Part shown: positions 52,506-63,734 of the stretch, one piece after another
Numbering within the stretch: position 1 is the stretch's first letter
Layout: every line of letters begins with the position of its first letter
NCBI GenBank assembly: GCA_021292165.1
Contig: CM037879.1
Location: forward strand, 246,451,797 to 246,515,796
Length of the DNA: 64,000 nucleotides
Direction of reading: 5' to 3'
DNA from: Shinisaurus crocodilurus
Lineage: Eukaryota > Chordata > Lepidosauria > Squamata > Shinisauridae
Made by a program: the position numbers and the translations under genes
The notes under the pieces: model-generated
What the model saw: only the letters and a program-made list of their open reading frames with translations
The model's database searches: none
What the model was told of the DNA's origin: nothing

Positions 52506-53599
52506 GATATTTGATCTATGTTTGGAACCCCTGGTGTGTGCTATCTGACAGAATGCTAATATTCACAGATTTGTGAAAATTGTTCAGAATTTAAGCTTAT
52601 TATTTATGCTGATAACCTGTTATTGTTTGTTTTGAAACCCCAGTCATCTGTTCCAGCTTTGATACAGACAATTAATACTTTTGGTTATTTGTCTAGCTAT
52701 TCAATTAACTGGTCAAAGTCTGAACTGATGTCAATTGGAGATACTATATCCCATCGTGTACTAGCTAACTGGCAATTTAGAGCTTGCCCAGATTTCATTA
52801 ATTATTTGGGAATACTTATCCCTCCCTAGAGATATTGTATATCTCAAATGATTAAGCTAAATTTGAATAAGCTGACTAATGAGATCAGGATATTGATAGA
52901 TGGGCATCTTTAAAGTTGAGTTTATGGGGTAGGGTAAACACACTCAAGATGGATGTAATGCCTCAAATTGTTTATGTTTTACATGGCATTACTCTATTTA
53001 TACCTGGCAAGTATTTCCAAAACTTAATGCTTTGTTTCATAAATTCCTATGGGGTTCCACTCCACCATGAATATCTTTGAAAAGATGCAATTTACAATTA
53101 AAGAGGGTGGATTTGGCCTCCCTGATCTTGTTTTATATCTTCGGGCCTATTATCTGTTGACTTGTACTACATTTTTGCCTTTTCTGCTCATATTAGACTT
53201 TCCCCCCAGGTCAGTTTTGGAATCATCATGCTTGGATCCTCTCCCCAAATTGACTGCATTGGACTCTCAATATACTAGAACAGATAGGGTACCTCCCACA
53301 GTTATGGTGGTATTTATAGAGGTGTAGCACATAGTATCACATCAATTACAGTTTGATCCCTTTTCAAATGCAAAATTAACTCAATTGAAAACCCAGCTTA
53401 AAAATTGGTAAGAAAACGTTTGTTTGGCAAACTTGGATGGACAAGCTGATTTTTACTTTGGATCAGCTTGTCGGTCCCAATTATAATTTTCTGCCATCCT
53501 CTGCTTTGCATGCTAAATATGATTTGTCAGCTACAGCTGAATGGCAAATATGCAATTGAAACATCTGCTAGAATCTAGGTTTGGCCCTGCTGCATTTAC

Positions 53600-55881
53600 A
53601 GCTTCATAGAATCATAGAATCATAGAAAAGTAGAGTTGGAAGGGGCCTCCAAGGCCATCGAGTCCAACCCCCTGCTCAATGCAGGAATCCAGGTCAAAGC
53701 ATCTCTGCCAGATGTCTGTCCAGCTGCACCTTGAATGCCTCCAGACTGGGAGAGCCCACCACCTCCCTAGGTAGTTGATTCCATTGTCTTATTGCTCTGA
53801 CAGTCAGAAAATTTTTCCTGATGTTTAGGTGGAATCTAGGTTCCTGTAACTTGAGCCCATTATTCCGTGTCCTGCAAACTGGGATGATCGAGAAGAGATC
53901 CTGGCCCTCCTCTGTGTGACATCCCTTCAAATACTGGAAGAGTGCGATCATATCTCCCCTCAGTCTCCTCTTCTGAAGGCTAAACATGCCCAGTTCTTTC
54001 AGTCTCTCCTCATAGGGCCTTGTTTCCAGTCCCTTTATCATCCTTGTTGCCCTCCTCTGAACCCTCTCCAGTTTGTCTATGTCCTTCTTAAAGTGAGGTG
54101 CCCAGAACTGGACACAGTACTCAAGATGAGGCCTAACCAGTGCCGAGTAAAGGGGAATTATCACTTCCCGCGATTTGGAAGCTATACTTCTATTAATACA
54201 GCCCAAAATTGCATTTGCCTTCTTTGCAGCCACATCGCATTGCTGGCTCATATTCAGTTTGTGATCTACCACAATTCCAAGATCCTTCTCACTTGTAGTA
54301 TTGTTGAGCCAAGTGTCCCCCATTCTGTAACTCTGCATTTGGTTTCCTCTCCCTAGGTGCAGTACTTGGCATTTATCCCTATTAAATTTCATTCTGTTGT
54401 TTTCGGCCCAGCGCTCCAGCCTATCGAGGTCACTTTGAATTTTGTTTCTGTCTTCCAGAGTATTAGCTGTTCCACCCAACTTTGTGTCATCTGCAAATTT
54501 GATAAGCATTCCCTGTACCTCCTCATCCAAGTCATTAATAAAAATGTTGAAGAGCACCGGGCCCAGGACCGAGCCCTGTGGTACCCCGCTCGTTACCTCG
54601 CCCCAGTTTGAGAAGGAACCATTGATAAGCACTCTTTGAGTCCGATTCTTTAGCCAATTGTGGATCCACCTGATAGTTGTTCCATCTAGCCCACTCTTAG
54701 CTAGCTTACTAATCAGGATATCATGAGGCACTTTGTCGAAAGCTTTGCTGAAGTCCAGGTATATAATGTCCACAGCATTCCCACAGTCCACAAGGGAGGT
54801 TACCCGATCAAAAAATGAGATCAGATTAGTCTGACAGGATTTGTTCTTGACAAATCCATGCTGGCTTCTAGTAATCACTGCATTGTTTTCAAGGTGCTTG
54901 CAGACTGACTTCTTTATAATCTGCTCAAAAATCTTCCCAGGGATTGATGTCAGACTGACTGGCCTATAGTTCCCAGGTTCCTCCTTCTTGCCCTTTTTGA
55001 AGATGGGAACAACATTTGCCCTCCTCCAGTCGTCTGGCACTTCACCTGTCCTCCATGATTTCTCAAAGATAATAGACAGTGGTTCTGAGAGTTCTTCTGC
55101 CAGTTCCTTTATTACTCTAGGATGCAGCTCATCAGGCCCTGGAGATTTAAACTCGTTCAGAGTAATCAGGTGCTCCTTGACCATTTGCCTATCAATCTCA
55201 AGCTGCAATTCTGCCCCTTCAGTCTGCACTTCAGGTTTGCCAGGGGGGTCATAGACCCTCTTTTGGGAGAAGACAGAGCCGAAGTAGGAACTGAACACTT
55301 CTGCCTTTTCTTTGTCTTCTGTTATCAATTTGCCATCCTCATTGCGTAGTTGTACCACCAGTTCTTTCTTCTGTCTTTTACTGTGCATGTATCTGAAGAA
55401 AGCTTTTTTGTTGCTTTTAGCATTCCTCGCTAACCTTAGCTCATTCTCAGCTTTAGCCTTCCTGACACTATTCCTGCAGTTCTGTGCTACCTGCCTGTAC
55501 TCTTCCCCTGTAGCCTGTCCTTCCTTCCACTTCCTATATGTGTCCTTTTTTGTTTTCAGGTCATCTTTGAGTTTATTGTGAAGCCACATTGGCTTCTTCT
55601 GTTGCCCTCTGCCTTTTTTCCTTGTGGGAATTGTTTGCAATTGTGCCTTTAAAATTTCCTTCTTTAAAAACTCCCACCCCTCCTGGGCTCCCTTTCTCGT
55701 GAGAGTCACTTGCCATGGGATCTTACTAATCATTGTTCTGAGTTTGTTAAAATTGGCTTTCCTAAAATCCAGGGTACGTGTTTGGCTACACTCAGCTTTT
55801 GCTTCTGTTAGAATCAAGAACTCAAGTATAACAATAATAAGAGCCCCTTTGTTATTGAAACATTGATTGAGACTGAGCAGT
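53600..55881 (-). mobile_element. CR1 LINE, 5'-truncated, inserted in the L1-like element
   Basis: The 3' end on the minus strand is GGAGGCCCCTTCCAACTCTA followed by ATTCTATG-type repeats (TTCTATGATTCTATGATTC), the hallmark of CR1. Imperfect 9-bp repeats TGCATTTAC (53591-53599) and TGCATTGAC (55882-55890) lie at the edges and may be a target duplication. The last ~75 nt are nearly the same as the tails of the four 5S SINE copies in this window. Confidence 0.9.
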
Positions 55882-55886
55882 TGCAT
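53694..55886 (-). CDS. CR1 reverse transcriptase, intact 730-codon frame
   Basis: An uninterrupted frame covering the region after the endonuclease and the whole reverse transcriptase to its natural stop. KSPGPDELHPRVIK (residues 248-261), NYRPVSLTSIPGKIFE (306-321), YLDFSKAFDKV (376-386), GVPQGSVLGP (434-443) and catalytic FADD (464-467) are all present. LHLGRGN and VRPHLEYCVQFWAP follow, then a C-terminal RATRMIKGLE block. All catalytic aspartates are retained. The endonuclease is missing, so this copy cannot move by itself. The first few residues (MQLLSLNQ) may come partly from the junction. The open frame implies a young insertion. The protein acts in the nucleus by target-primed reverse transcription and may also copy the 5S SINE RNA (inference from tail identity). 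Confidence 0.93.
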   Translation of the reverse strand: MQLLSLNQCFNNKGALIIVILEFLILTEAKAECSQTRTLDFRKANFNKLRTMISKIPWQVTLTRKGAQEGWEFLKKEILKAQLQTIPTRKKGRGQQKKPMWLHNKLKDDLKTKKDTYRKWKEGQATGEEYRQVAQNCRNSVRKAKAENELRLARNAKSNKKAFFRYMHSKRQKKELVVQLRNEDGKLITEDKEKAEVFSSYFGSVFSQKRVYDPPGKPEVQTEGAELQLEIDRQMVKEHLITLNEFKSPGPDELHPRVIKELAEELSEPLSIIFEKSWRTGEVPDDWRRANVVPIFKKGKKEEPGNYRPVSLTSIPGKIFEQIIKKSVCKHLENNAVITRSQHGFVKNKSCQTNLISFFDRVTSLVDCGNAVDIIYLDFSKAFDKVPHDILISKLAKSGLDGTTIRWIHNWLKNRTQRVLINGSFSNWGEVTSGVPQGSVLGPVLFNIFINDLDEEVQGMLIKFADDTKLGGTANTLEDRNKIQSDLDRLERWAENNRMKFNRDKCQVLHLGRGNQMQSYRMGDTWLNNTTSEKDLGIVVDHKLNMSQQCDVAAKKANAILGCINRSIASKSREVIIPLYSALVRPHLEYCVQFWAPHFKKDIDKLERVQRRATRMIKGLETRPYEERLKELGMFSLQKRRLRGDMIALFQYLKGCHTEEGQDLFSIIPVCRTRNNGLKLQEPRFHLNIRKNFLTVRAIRQWNQLPREVVGSPSLEAFKVQLDRHLAEML

Positions 55887-57488
55887 TGACCCACAATCCA
55901 GGTTTATAAATATCTGTTATCATTGAATAAAAATGACACACAGGGTCTTAAGCAAGAATGGAATAATGAATTGGATTGTCCTATCTTGCCCAATCAATGG
56001 ATCAATTCATTGGCATCTATCTCAGAAAGGGTAACAGATCTTAGATTACGTCTAATTCAGCAAAAACTTATGTTTCAGGTATATTGAACACCACAACATC
56101 TTTTTAATAAAGGTTTGTCTAAATTGGCTAATTGTTGGAGGTGTAATACAGCTGATGCTTCACTTACCCATATGTTTCGGCAATGCCCAATGGCCACTTC
56201 TTTTTGGGACAAGGTAATAATATGGATAAATTTTGTGATGGAAAGCTCTTTAATATTTACTGATGTGCATGTTCTTCTTAACTATCTACCTGCCTCTTGG
56301 AACTTAACACAAGGTCAATGTAAATGGATTCTCCATGCTCTTTTGACATCTAAAAGACTAATAAAACAACATTGGAAGGATAAACAGCCACCTTCAATAA
56401 CGCAATGGGTTGAGCACTTAACAACACTTTCGATTTTTGCACAGGTGGTCTTTAGGCATAATCTATGAATGGATAAATATATGGATATTTGGTTTGCCTT
56501 TGTTGAAGTACATTTATAACTATGCCTAAGAACAGTAGTATATCTTGCTATACATAAAATATATAGGGGTACACATTGCATATGTATCTACTGTATTGTA
56601 ATAGATCTATTCAAGTTTCATGTAAGAAAAACTGTAATATTTAATCTTATTTAATTTAATTCTTTATGTTTTTTATATATTTTTGTTTTTGTTTTCTGAT
56701 TTATTGAAACTCACAATTAAAAAAATGAAAAAATAAATTTAAAAAAACATGCATGGGATTGCACCCCAAACCATAGTTTAGCATTACATGCATGAGTATC
56801 ATGCTCAGTCAGTCTTTCCTTCTCTGGCCCAGCCGCAAGGAGGAGTTCAGAAGCATCTACATGCTGAAGCTAAGCAGGTATGAGCCAGGTCAGTGCTTGG
56901 ATGGGTGACTGCCTGGGCTGCCCACATCTGTTCTCCTGCATTGAGCAGGGCGTTGGGCTCAATGACCTTATCAGTCAGGCGATCACTCGTGACCGAGTAA
57001 GATTGTCTTCCAGGATAAAAAAGAAAATTTACAAAAAGGAGATTTTAAAAGGAGGAGAATTCTAAAGAAAATTGTGTAGACTCTAGCGATGGGTCCGTAA
57101 GTGACTGTGGAGCACAATTCTAGATCCACACAGCTTCCCACAGTGAGGACACAGGTTACCAGATGGAAGATGGTCTTGTAAAGGATTCATTTGATGTGCT
57201 TTTTGCTTAGCACATTTCTCCCTTTCACCTTGCACTCGAGCTTCTTCAAAGTCCATAGAACCTTTGTGAAGGCCAACCTCCAGTTAGATCGTTCATGGGC
57301 CAGAGCTTCCCAGTTTTTGATGTTTATATTGCATTTTTTTTAGATTAGCCTTAAGAACATCTTTAAACCTCTTATATTGACCACCGATATTCCGCTTTCC
57401 ATCCTTGAGTTGGGAATAAAGTAACTGCTTTGGGAGACAGCAGTCAGGCATTCGAACAACATGGTCCACTGAAGTTGGCGTTGAAGGA

Positions 57489-59171
57489 TCATTTTTTCAA
57501 TGCTAGTAGTCTTTGCTTCTTCCAGTACACTGACATTTGTTCGCCTATCTTCCCAAGTAATTCGCAGGATTTTCCAGAGGCAAGGAGTTGGAGGTGATGT
57601 TTATAGATAGTCCATGTTTCGCAGGCATACAATAAAGTTGGTAATACAATGGCTTCATAAACCAGTGTTTTGGTCTTCTTACAAATATCCCGATCCTCGA
57701 ACACTGTATGTTTCATTCGAGAAAACGCGGCACTAGCGGAGCTCAGACAATGCTGGATTTCACTGTAGATGTTAGCTGTAACAGAAAGATAGCTGCCAAG
57801 ATAGAGAAAATGATCGACATTTTCCAGTATTGTCCCGCCAAGCTGGATAGATGGCATCACCAAAGGGTTAGCTTGCACTTGCTGATGAAGCACTTTGGGT
57901 TTTTTGATGTTAAGTGAGAGACCAAGTTTTCCGTATGCTTCTGCAAAAGTATTTAGGATAGTTTGCAGATCATCCTCTGAATGTGCAGAGACCACATTAT
58001 CATCAGCATACTGAAGTTCCACAACGGAGGTTGTAATTACCTTACTTTTTGCTTTCAGCCTGCTGAGATTAAAAAGCTTTCCATCTGTTCGATATATAAT
58101 TCCCACACCAGTGGGAAGTTTCCCCTCGACAAGATGTAAAATCATGGCGATGAAAATAGCAAATAATGTTGGGGCAATAACACATCCCTGTTTAACACCT
58201 GATCCCACTTTAAATGGAGCACCATGAGAGCCGTTGTTGTCCAAGACCGTAGCCGTCATATTGTCATGGAGAAGTCGCAAGATATTCACAAATTTATTGG
58301 GGCATCCAATTTTCATAAGGATAGTCCAGAGAGCTGTTCGGTCTACAGTATCAAAGGCCTTAGCAAGATCAATAAATGCCATATAAAGAGGTTGATTTTG
58401 CTTCCGGCATTTTTCTTGGAGCTGACGTGCAGTAAAAATCATGTCTACTGTCCCTCTAAAGGGGCGGAAACCATATTGAGTTTCAGGGAGGATCTCTTCT
58501 GAAATAGATAGAAGACGGTTTGCGAGAATCCTGGCAAATATTTTACCTGCGGTAGCTAAGAGAGAAATGCCCCGATAGTTTCCACGGTCTGTTCTATCAC
58601 CTTTCTTAAAGAGGGTGATAATTATGGCATCCCTGAAGTCTTCTGGGATCTCTTCTCTTATCCAGATTTTTTCAATGAGTTTATGAAGATGTTGTACAAG
58701 TTCGGGGGGGGCTTCTTTAAAGATTTCAGCAGGAATCCCATCTGGTCCACTAGCTTTGTTATTCTTCATTTGATTAATGGCTTTTTTTACTTCATCCAAA
58801 GTGGGGAGTATTGCAAGTTCCTCTCTAATTTGTGTTTGCGGGATTTGCGAAAAAATCTCATTATCCACCTTAGATTTACGATTTAAAAGGTCATAATAAT
58901 GCTCTTTCCAACGCAGTGCAATAGACTCTTTGTCTTTTAAGAGTTTGGTGCCATCTTTTGATTGTAAAGGGTTTGTAGGTACCATAGCTTTTTGGTCCAT
59001 AAATGGCCCTTGTGGCCTTAAAAAAGCCCCGTGCATCATGAGATTCTGCAAGTTGTTGAATTTCTTCAGCTTTCTTTTTCCACCAGGCGTTCTTAAGTTC
59101 TCTTGTTCTTCTTTGGACCTCAGCCTTTGCACTAGCGTAGATTTTTTTCTTGGCAGCGCAGTTAATATCAT
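57489..59171 (-). pseudogene. RTE-like LINE reverse transcriptase, truncated at C-terminus
   Basis: A 560-codon frame. PLQSKDGTKLLKDKESI (residues 68-84) and RWKEHYYDLLNR (88-99) belong to the linker. NKASGPDGIPAEIFK (138-152), NYRGISLL (198-205), YGFRPFRGT (233-241), IDLAKAFDTV (267-276), GVKQGC (325-330) and YADD (388-391) form a complete polymerase domain. The frame diverges after LLYACETWTIYKHH because of a ~19-bp deletion near 57580, so the C-terminal domain and the C2H2 finger of copy A are lost in this frame. Its upstream end overlaps the linker frame 59553-58891, shifted by one base near 59000. Confidence 0.9.
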
Positions 59172-59553
59172 TTTGCCATATTTGGAAGGCTTTCCTTTTT
59201 TGGTCAGTTATATGTTTAATCTCATTATCATTTTCATCAAACCAATCCTGATGTTTCTTAGTTTCGTATCCAATAGTTTCTTCACAAGCTGCAGTAATGG
59301 AGGTTTTCAGCTTAGACCAATGGTACTCAATGTTGTCAGGAGGTTCCGTAGGTAGATGTTCCTTAAGAAGTGATTGAAGACGAGTTTGCTTAATAGGATC
59401 TTGAAGGGCGTGGATGTTCATTTTACGCCTTAGTTTCCTTCCTTGAAGCCTACGTTGGGGAGCAATGTTGATAACCATAGTGGTCCGGATTAGTCGGTGG
59501 TCTGTCCAGCAGTCGTCGGCACTCACCATTGCGGCGATCTCTAACACGGACAA
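58891..59553 (-). pseudogene. RTE-like LINE endonuclease end and linker, frame shifted
   Basis: A 220-codon frame. SADDCWTDHRLIRTTMV near the start supplies the terminal Asp-His of the endonuclease. A basic, helical linker follows (RRTRELKNAWWKKKAEEIQQ near residues 147-166), then FFKATRAIYGPK. After GPK the reading switches to the frame of the reverse transcriptase entry, so a one-base indel lies near 59000. The frame is continuous with the upstream endonuclease frame after another shift near 59520. Confidence 0.87.
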
Positions 59554-60229
59554 TTACATAATCCAGAAAATGCCAGTGCTTTGACCGTGGGTGCTGCCAT
59601 GATGTTTTAAACTTATTCTTTTGTCGAAAGAGCGTGTTTGTGATAGTGAGATTATGCTCTGCACATATAGACAAAAGTAAGATTCCGTTCGGGTTGCTAT
59701 TACCAACTCCGTCTTTTCCAATAGTTTCTGGCCATAAATCAAAGTCACGCCCGACTCTTGCGTTAAAATCGCCCAGGAGGATAATTTTATCCTCCTTAGG
59801 TATCTCTGACAGGAGAGTGTCCAACTGGGTATAAAAGTTTTCCTTGATGTCTTCATCAGCATCTAATGTTGGCGCATAAGCGCTCAAGATAGTTACCTGC
59901 TGGTTATTGGCGAGCTTTAATCGAAGAGTTATCAGGCGTTCGTTAATGCCAGTAGGAACTTCTGACAAAGAGTTCACTAGCTCATTTTTTATGGCAAAGC
60001 CTACTCCATGTATTCGTCGGTCCTGCTCAGGTAGTCCTTTCCAGAAGAAGGTATAGCCTCCTTTTTCTTCCTTCAACTGTCCCTCTCCTGCCCTTTGAGT
60101 TTCTTGAAGTGCTGCTATGTCAATTTTAAACCATCTCAGCTCCCTTGCAATAATAGCAGTCCTACGCTCAGGGCGTTCACTATCTATGTTATCCAGCAGT
60201 GTCCGTATATTCCATGTTCCAAAATTCAA
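59450..60229 (-). pseudogene. RTE-like LINE endonuclease domain
   Basis: A 259-codon frame starting with MNFGTWNIRTLLDN, which looks like the natural start; about 60 nt of leader lies upstream. It has N7 in WNIRT, E43 in LQETQ, the SAYAP block (116-120), GDFNARVG (153-160) and HWHFLDYVIV (218-227). All are conserved positions of the apurinic-type endonuclease of LINEs, which nicks the target. The frame leaves the family after VRVRDR (about residue 231); the final Asp-His is in the next frame (SADDCWTDHRLI). The shift is near 59520. Host gene annotation pipelines sometimes name such sequences craniofacial development protein 2-like; here it is clearly part of a LINE. Confidence 0.9.
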
Positions 60230-60330
60230 ATGTCTTTTTCGACCGCTAAAATTGTGACCCCACTGGACGCGGTAATCCAGTCAGGGGAGAAAGAGGTCCC
60301 TTCCAACTCTACTATTCTATGATTCTATGA

Positions 60331-60577
60331 TCTACTTCAATTTCAAGTTAACCACAGTTTGTCATTTCATCTGAACTAGGACAAATTTTGGTTTAAACTA
60401 TGGTTTATCCAAAAACCCAGGATCAGAAAGAACAGTCTGACTGACCTTGCAGTGTGCTGCCAGCATATCTGTCATGGCAGCAGTGTATCTGCCATCCTGC
60501 TGGTCTAGCTGGGCTTCTGCCAAATCATATGGCTCCTTTCCCTCAGACAGCAGATCTCGAGTATAGGATTGCACCAA
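60331..60577. other. Unassigned apart from possible MITE arm
   Basis: A small palindrome, AGGATTGCACC/GGTGCAATCCT, spans 60565-60590 and overlaps the next element's end. Confidence 0.4.
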
Positions 60578-60704
60578 GGGTGCAATCCTATGTTTAGATG
60601 GAAAGAAGGCCTACAACTCCCAGCATGCCTCAGCCAGCTATGCTGGCTGGGGCATGCTGGGAGTTGTAGGTCTTTTTTCTGTCTAAACATGCATAAGATT
60701 GTGC
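60578..60704. mobile_element. Palindromic MITE with ZNF143-like arms
   Basis: Arms CTACAACTCCCAGCATGCC (60611) and GGCATGCTGGGAGTTGTAG (60651) around CAGCCAGC/GCTGGCTG. Outer ends GGGTGCAATCCTATG and AGATTGTGCC. Non-coding, 127 bp. Confidence 0.88.
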
Positions 60705-61256
60705 CTCTGGTCAACTAAACAACCTATTTTTATTTATCTCTGCTGTAATATTTGAAACTTTGTATTCATACCATCTCTTGATAATGTAACAAATAAATCA
60801 ACATTTAATTCCTCCATTAATTTGATGTTTCAGATTTTATTATTTGACCTTGTAGCTCCATTATCTGGCAAAGAAGATTTCTTATTAAACTGACACTTGT
60901 CATTAAAGAGACCCTTTGTTGAAAGCTTTCTTAACCATTTTTGATTTTCTCTAGAGCTGGGCTAATCAATTTTCCTTTATGAAAATGATATCCTTTTTGT
61001 TTTGTTTTTGTTTTGCAAAACCAACTAGTTATTCCTCCCTGTCTTCAGCATCTTAAGCACTAGTTCAGATTTATGGAATATCTTGATTGGCTGAATTGCT
61101 ATGAAGAGAAAAAATGTGTTCTTATGCATTCACCTTCAAGTTCCCATTAATTTGTATTCGTTAAATTGTCTTTTCCTTCATCTCTTGTAGCATAGTCAAT
61201 TTTGATCACTTATGCACTGTTTTGAGCCTCTCTTTCATGCAAAGACGACCAAACTG
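60705..61256. other. Unassigned stretch
   Basis: AT-rich; nothing recognised. Confidence 0.4.
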
Positions 61257-61345
61257 AGGCTAAGATCCTATACGCTTACCAGGGAGTAAGCCCCATTGAA
61301 TACATTGGGATTTACTTTTGAGTAAACACGCATAATATTGTGCTG
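61257..61345. mobile_element. Short palindromic MITE (AGTAAGCCCCATTGA type)
   Basis: AGGGAGTAAGCCCCATTGA and TTGGGATTTACTTTTGAGTA are imperfect inverses. Related to 45288-45378. Confidence 0.5.
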
Positions 61346-61734
61346 TGAGACATACATTTATTTACCTAATATTTCAGTTGCCTTTCACACCAGGGGTTTA
61401 AGCGTGGAAACAATTATTTGCGAGGGGGATGGGACGGCTGTGCATAAAGCATGGAATAAGATCATAAAAGCATCCAAAGCAGTGTGAACTTTAAAAAACA
61501 AAACCTGATATTGATGTCACCCTAAAAAAAAAAACCCTCTAAAATCTGCAATACTGAGAAGGCTCCTACATGTTTTTCTAGTAGTTCTATCATGCTAGAA
61601 TTTGGAGCAATTCTAACTCAGGTTTTACTTAGGACTAAGTCTCTCTCTCTCTCCCTCCCTCCCTCCCTCCCTCCTCTCTCTCTCTCTCCCTCCTCGCTCT
61701 CTCGCTATCCCTACCACCTTGCATTCCCCATTTG
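61346..61734. other. Unassigned; (CT)n tract at 61641-61695
   Basis: CT/CCCT-rich pyrimidine tract; otherwise nothing recognised. Confidence 0.5.
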
Positions 61735-61945
61735 GGGGGGGGGATCACCTGGGCAGAAGTGAGAACTGCCCACAGAAAACAACGTAGCACCGGAACCCAG
61801 AAATCGCTTTCCCCAGCTTGGCTTGCAAGAACGTGAGTCGAGCCGGGGGGGGGGGAGGTGAGTCAAGCGGGGCTCGGGGGGTCGAGCCCAGTGAGTTTGC
61901 CAGACTTCCACCACCACCCCAAATCAAGCTCCACGCACATCCCTA
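61735..61945. mobile_element. Palindromic GC-end MITE, family T, half copy
   Basis: GGAACCCAGAAATCGC, CAGCTTGGCTTGCAAG, CGTGAGTCGAGCCGGGG and CAGACTTCCACC, ending CACATCCCTA. This is the right half of 7726-8104. G runs at 61734-61743 and 61846-61855. Confidence 0.65.
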
Positions 61946-63734
61946 GTTGGGGGGCACGTTGGTAGAGGGGAGCCTGCTCTACGCACATAGGCTTGGAACC
62001 TTGCACAATCGGGGGTCATTGTACGTTTCCCCCAAATGGAGCCCAATCTGGCTTTTTATCTGTTGAAGTTTCTGAACACCTTTCAAAAGTGCGCATTACA
62101 ATAACCTTGTCTAGATGTGACTAAGGTGTGTGACAGTGACCACATTTATTTCTGCTGGGAAAGGGTGCAGGGGGTTAACAAGGCAATTTTGAGGATGCCC
62201 GTGGCACTAAGCCTCAGCTGCTGGGAAGAGAACCCTTCTCCTCCTTGGAACTACACAACCATTTTAACGACCCCCCAAGTCTTATGCCTGCCCTGCCCTA
62301 AGGAGAAGCAGGGCCTACAGCTTCAGAACAATTGATTCTACCTTTCTATGCTGGAAAAAAGATACCACACTTCATACCTATGGTGTCATTCAGCCCTCTG
62401 CTGTATTTTGTATCATCTTTTGCTCATCTGATAATAACCTTCTTCCAGCCACATGAAACAAAACTGTGCCGGCGAGATACCTCTAATGGTAGAAGCACAT
62501 CTGACCCTCTGAGGATTTCATGCTATTTATAGCTGCAAATGGTTAGAAACAAACATGCTTCTGGGGTACTTCCCTGGTATTTTATTTTATTTTCTCCTCC
62601 AGATCAAGTAAAAAAAGAGAGATGGCAGAGCCAGAGAGAAGGGGAGAAAGAGAGATTGCATTTGACTCCAAAGCTCTGAAGCCAGCATCTGAGCTAACTA
62701 GAGACGCCAGGATTGCAAAGCCTTGGAATTTTTGTGACTGCTCTAATGAATCATTACTCTCACAGGCCGGTGTTCTTGCTTTCTATTTGCAGCCACATTA
62801 AATATAAATAGGTGAGAACTAAATACAAAATGCTGGAAAATGTTCCAATTATATTCTGCAGTGAGATTGTGTCATGGCTTTCAATGATTTTAAGGCCCTC
62901 TAAAATAAAACTGGTTTTATCCTCCCACACACACACACACACTTCCCCCCCCCTAGCAGCCCAACTCTTGCCTGTTATTTAAGGCATCTAAAGAAGTTGG
63001 TGCTTCTTGGCTTGAGTTTGTCACAGTTTGTTGATTTTAGCATTTTCAGAATCAGGTCCTGAAATTAGTAATAGGCTTAATTCAGACAAGGAGTTATAAA
63101 TGTATTGATCTCTATAGGATTTAGGAGTGTTCTAGAACAAATTCACGTGACCTTGATTTGTGTTTATTTCTTTTCTTTCTTTCTTTTAGATTTTTAAATT
63201 TCAGTTAACTAAATATATCATGCGTGACACTATCTGTGCTTATTTCAAAATGAATGATGATGGCTTCTTCATTAATCCACTTGGAGTCATTCATTGTGTG
63301 TTGACTAATTGTGTACGTGTTCTCATGTATTCCCAGAAACCAGCATGTGTGCAAGTGGATATGTGCAAAAAAAAGCAAAACTCAAACAAACAGACATGAC
63401 CATGCATAAGTATTCTGAAGCCTGGTACATCAAGAGCATACGCATATGGCTGGTTGCTGTACATCGAGCTGAATTGGCAAAATGTCCAATTAAATGCACA
63501 CACTTGAGATGTGCACATACAAAAATGCGAGCATTTAAAAAATCTGTACAAACATGATTTACTCAATGGATGGATGCTGACCAAAAAATGCACACATTTC
63601 AAAATACACACACACACCCCAATCCAGCACAGAACAGACTTGGTGGTGGTAGGAAAAAGAACATTTGCAGAATCTGACTAGACAGATCAGCTCATTCCTA
63701 ACTGCTGCAAACTTTATCGATGATGCGACTGTGA
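61946..63734. other. Unassigned stretch
   Basis: 1.8 kb. Contains the diverged repeat near 61965-61995, (AC)n at 62925-62941 and 63606-63617, but no exon or RNA gene I can support. Confidence 0.45.

Larger units (their letters stand above)
52560..56738 (+). mobile_element. L1-like LINE, 5'-truncated, split by a CR1
   Basis: Left part 52560-53599: DNLLLFVLKPQSSVPALIQT-type sequence after the lost RT catalytic core, INWSKSELM, INYLGILIP, and EKMQFTIKEGGFGLPDLVLY near 53090-53150. Right part about 55890-56470: a 117-codon frame with a C-x2-C-x8-H-x4-C knuckle (CWRCNTADASLTHMFRQC) and FWDKVIIWIN. It ends in an A-rich tail near 56710-56738. This order fits the L1/Tx1 C-terminal half. Many stops; inactive. 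Confidence 0.8.
56972..60292 (-). mobile_element. RTE-like LINE, near full-length copy B
   Basis: 3.3 kb with a short 5' leader, endonuclease, RT and C-terminal region. The 3' end has GAGTGATCGCC as in copy A. Three lesions break the frame: near 59520, near 59000, and a ~19-bp deletion near 57580 relative to copy A. The inserted position lies inside a 5S SINE. No clear target duplication. Confidence 0.88.
56854..60330 (+). mobile_element. 5S rRNA-derived SINE with CR1-like tail, copy 4, split by a LINE
   Basis: Left part 56854-56971: CTGAAGCTAAGCAGGTATG, CAGTGCTTGGATGGGTGAC, CTGCATTGAGCAGG. Right part 60293-60330: AGGTCCCTTCCAACTCTAC and TATTCTATGATTCTATGA. Joining the two ends gives the same order as the uninterrupted copy at 10985-11141. 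Confidence 0.88.
56745..60425. mobile_element. Possible MITE split by SINE plus LINE
   Basis: GCACCCCAAACCATAGTTTA near 56760 and TTTAAACTATGGTTTATCC near 60391 are inverse fragments lying on the two sides of the 5S SINE/RTE composite. They could be the two arms of one MITE. Tentative. Confidence 0.35.

Noticed and set aside
53916..55866. Plus-strand frames of 80-146 codons
   Set aside because: They are antisense shadows of the CR1 reverse transcriptase.
59450..60229. Host craniofacial development protein 2-like gene
   Set aside because: It is the endonuclease of a LINE with RT downstream on the same strand.
6419..63617. CRISPR-like arrays
   Set aside because: Repeats in the window are microsatellites, palindromes or dispersed transposons; no regularly spaced repeat-spacer pattern was seen.
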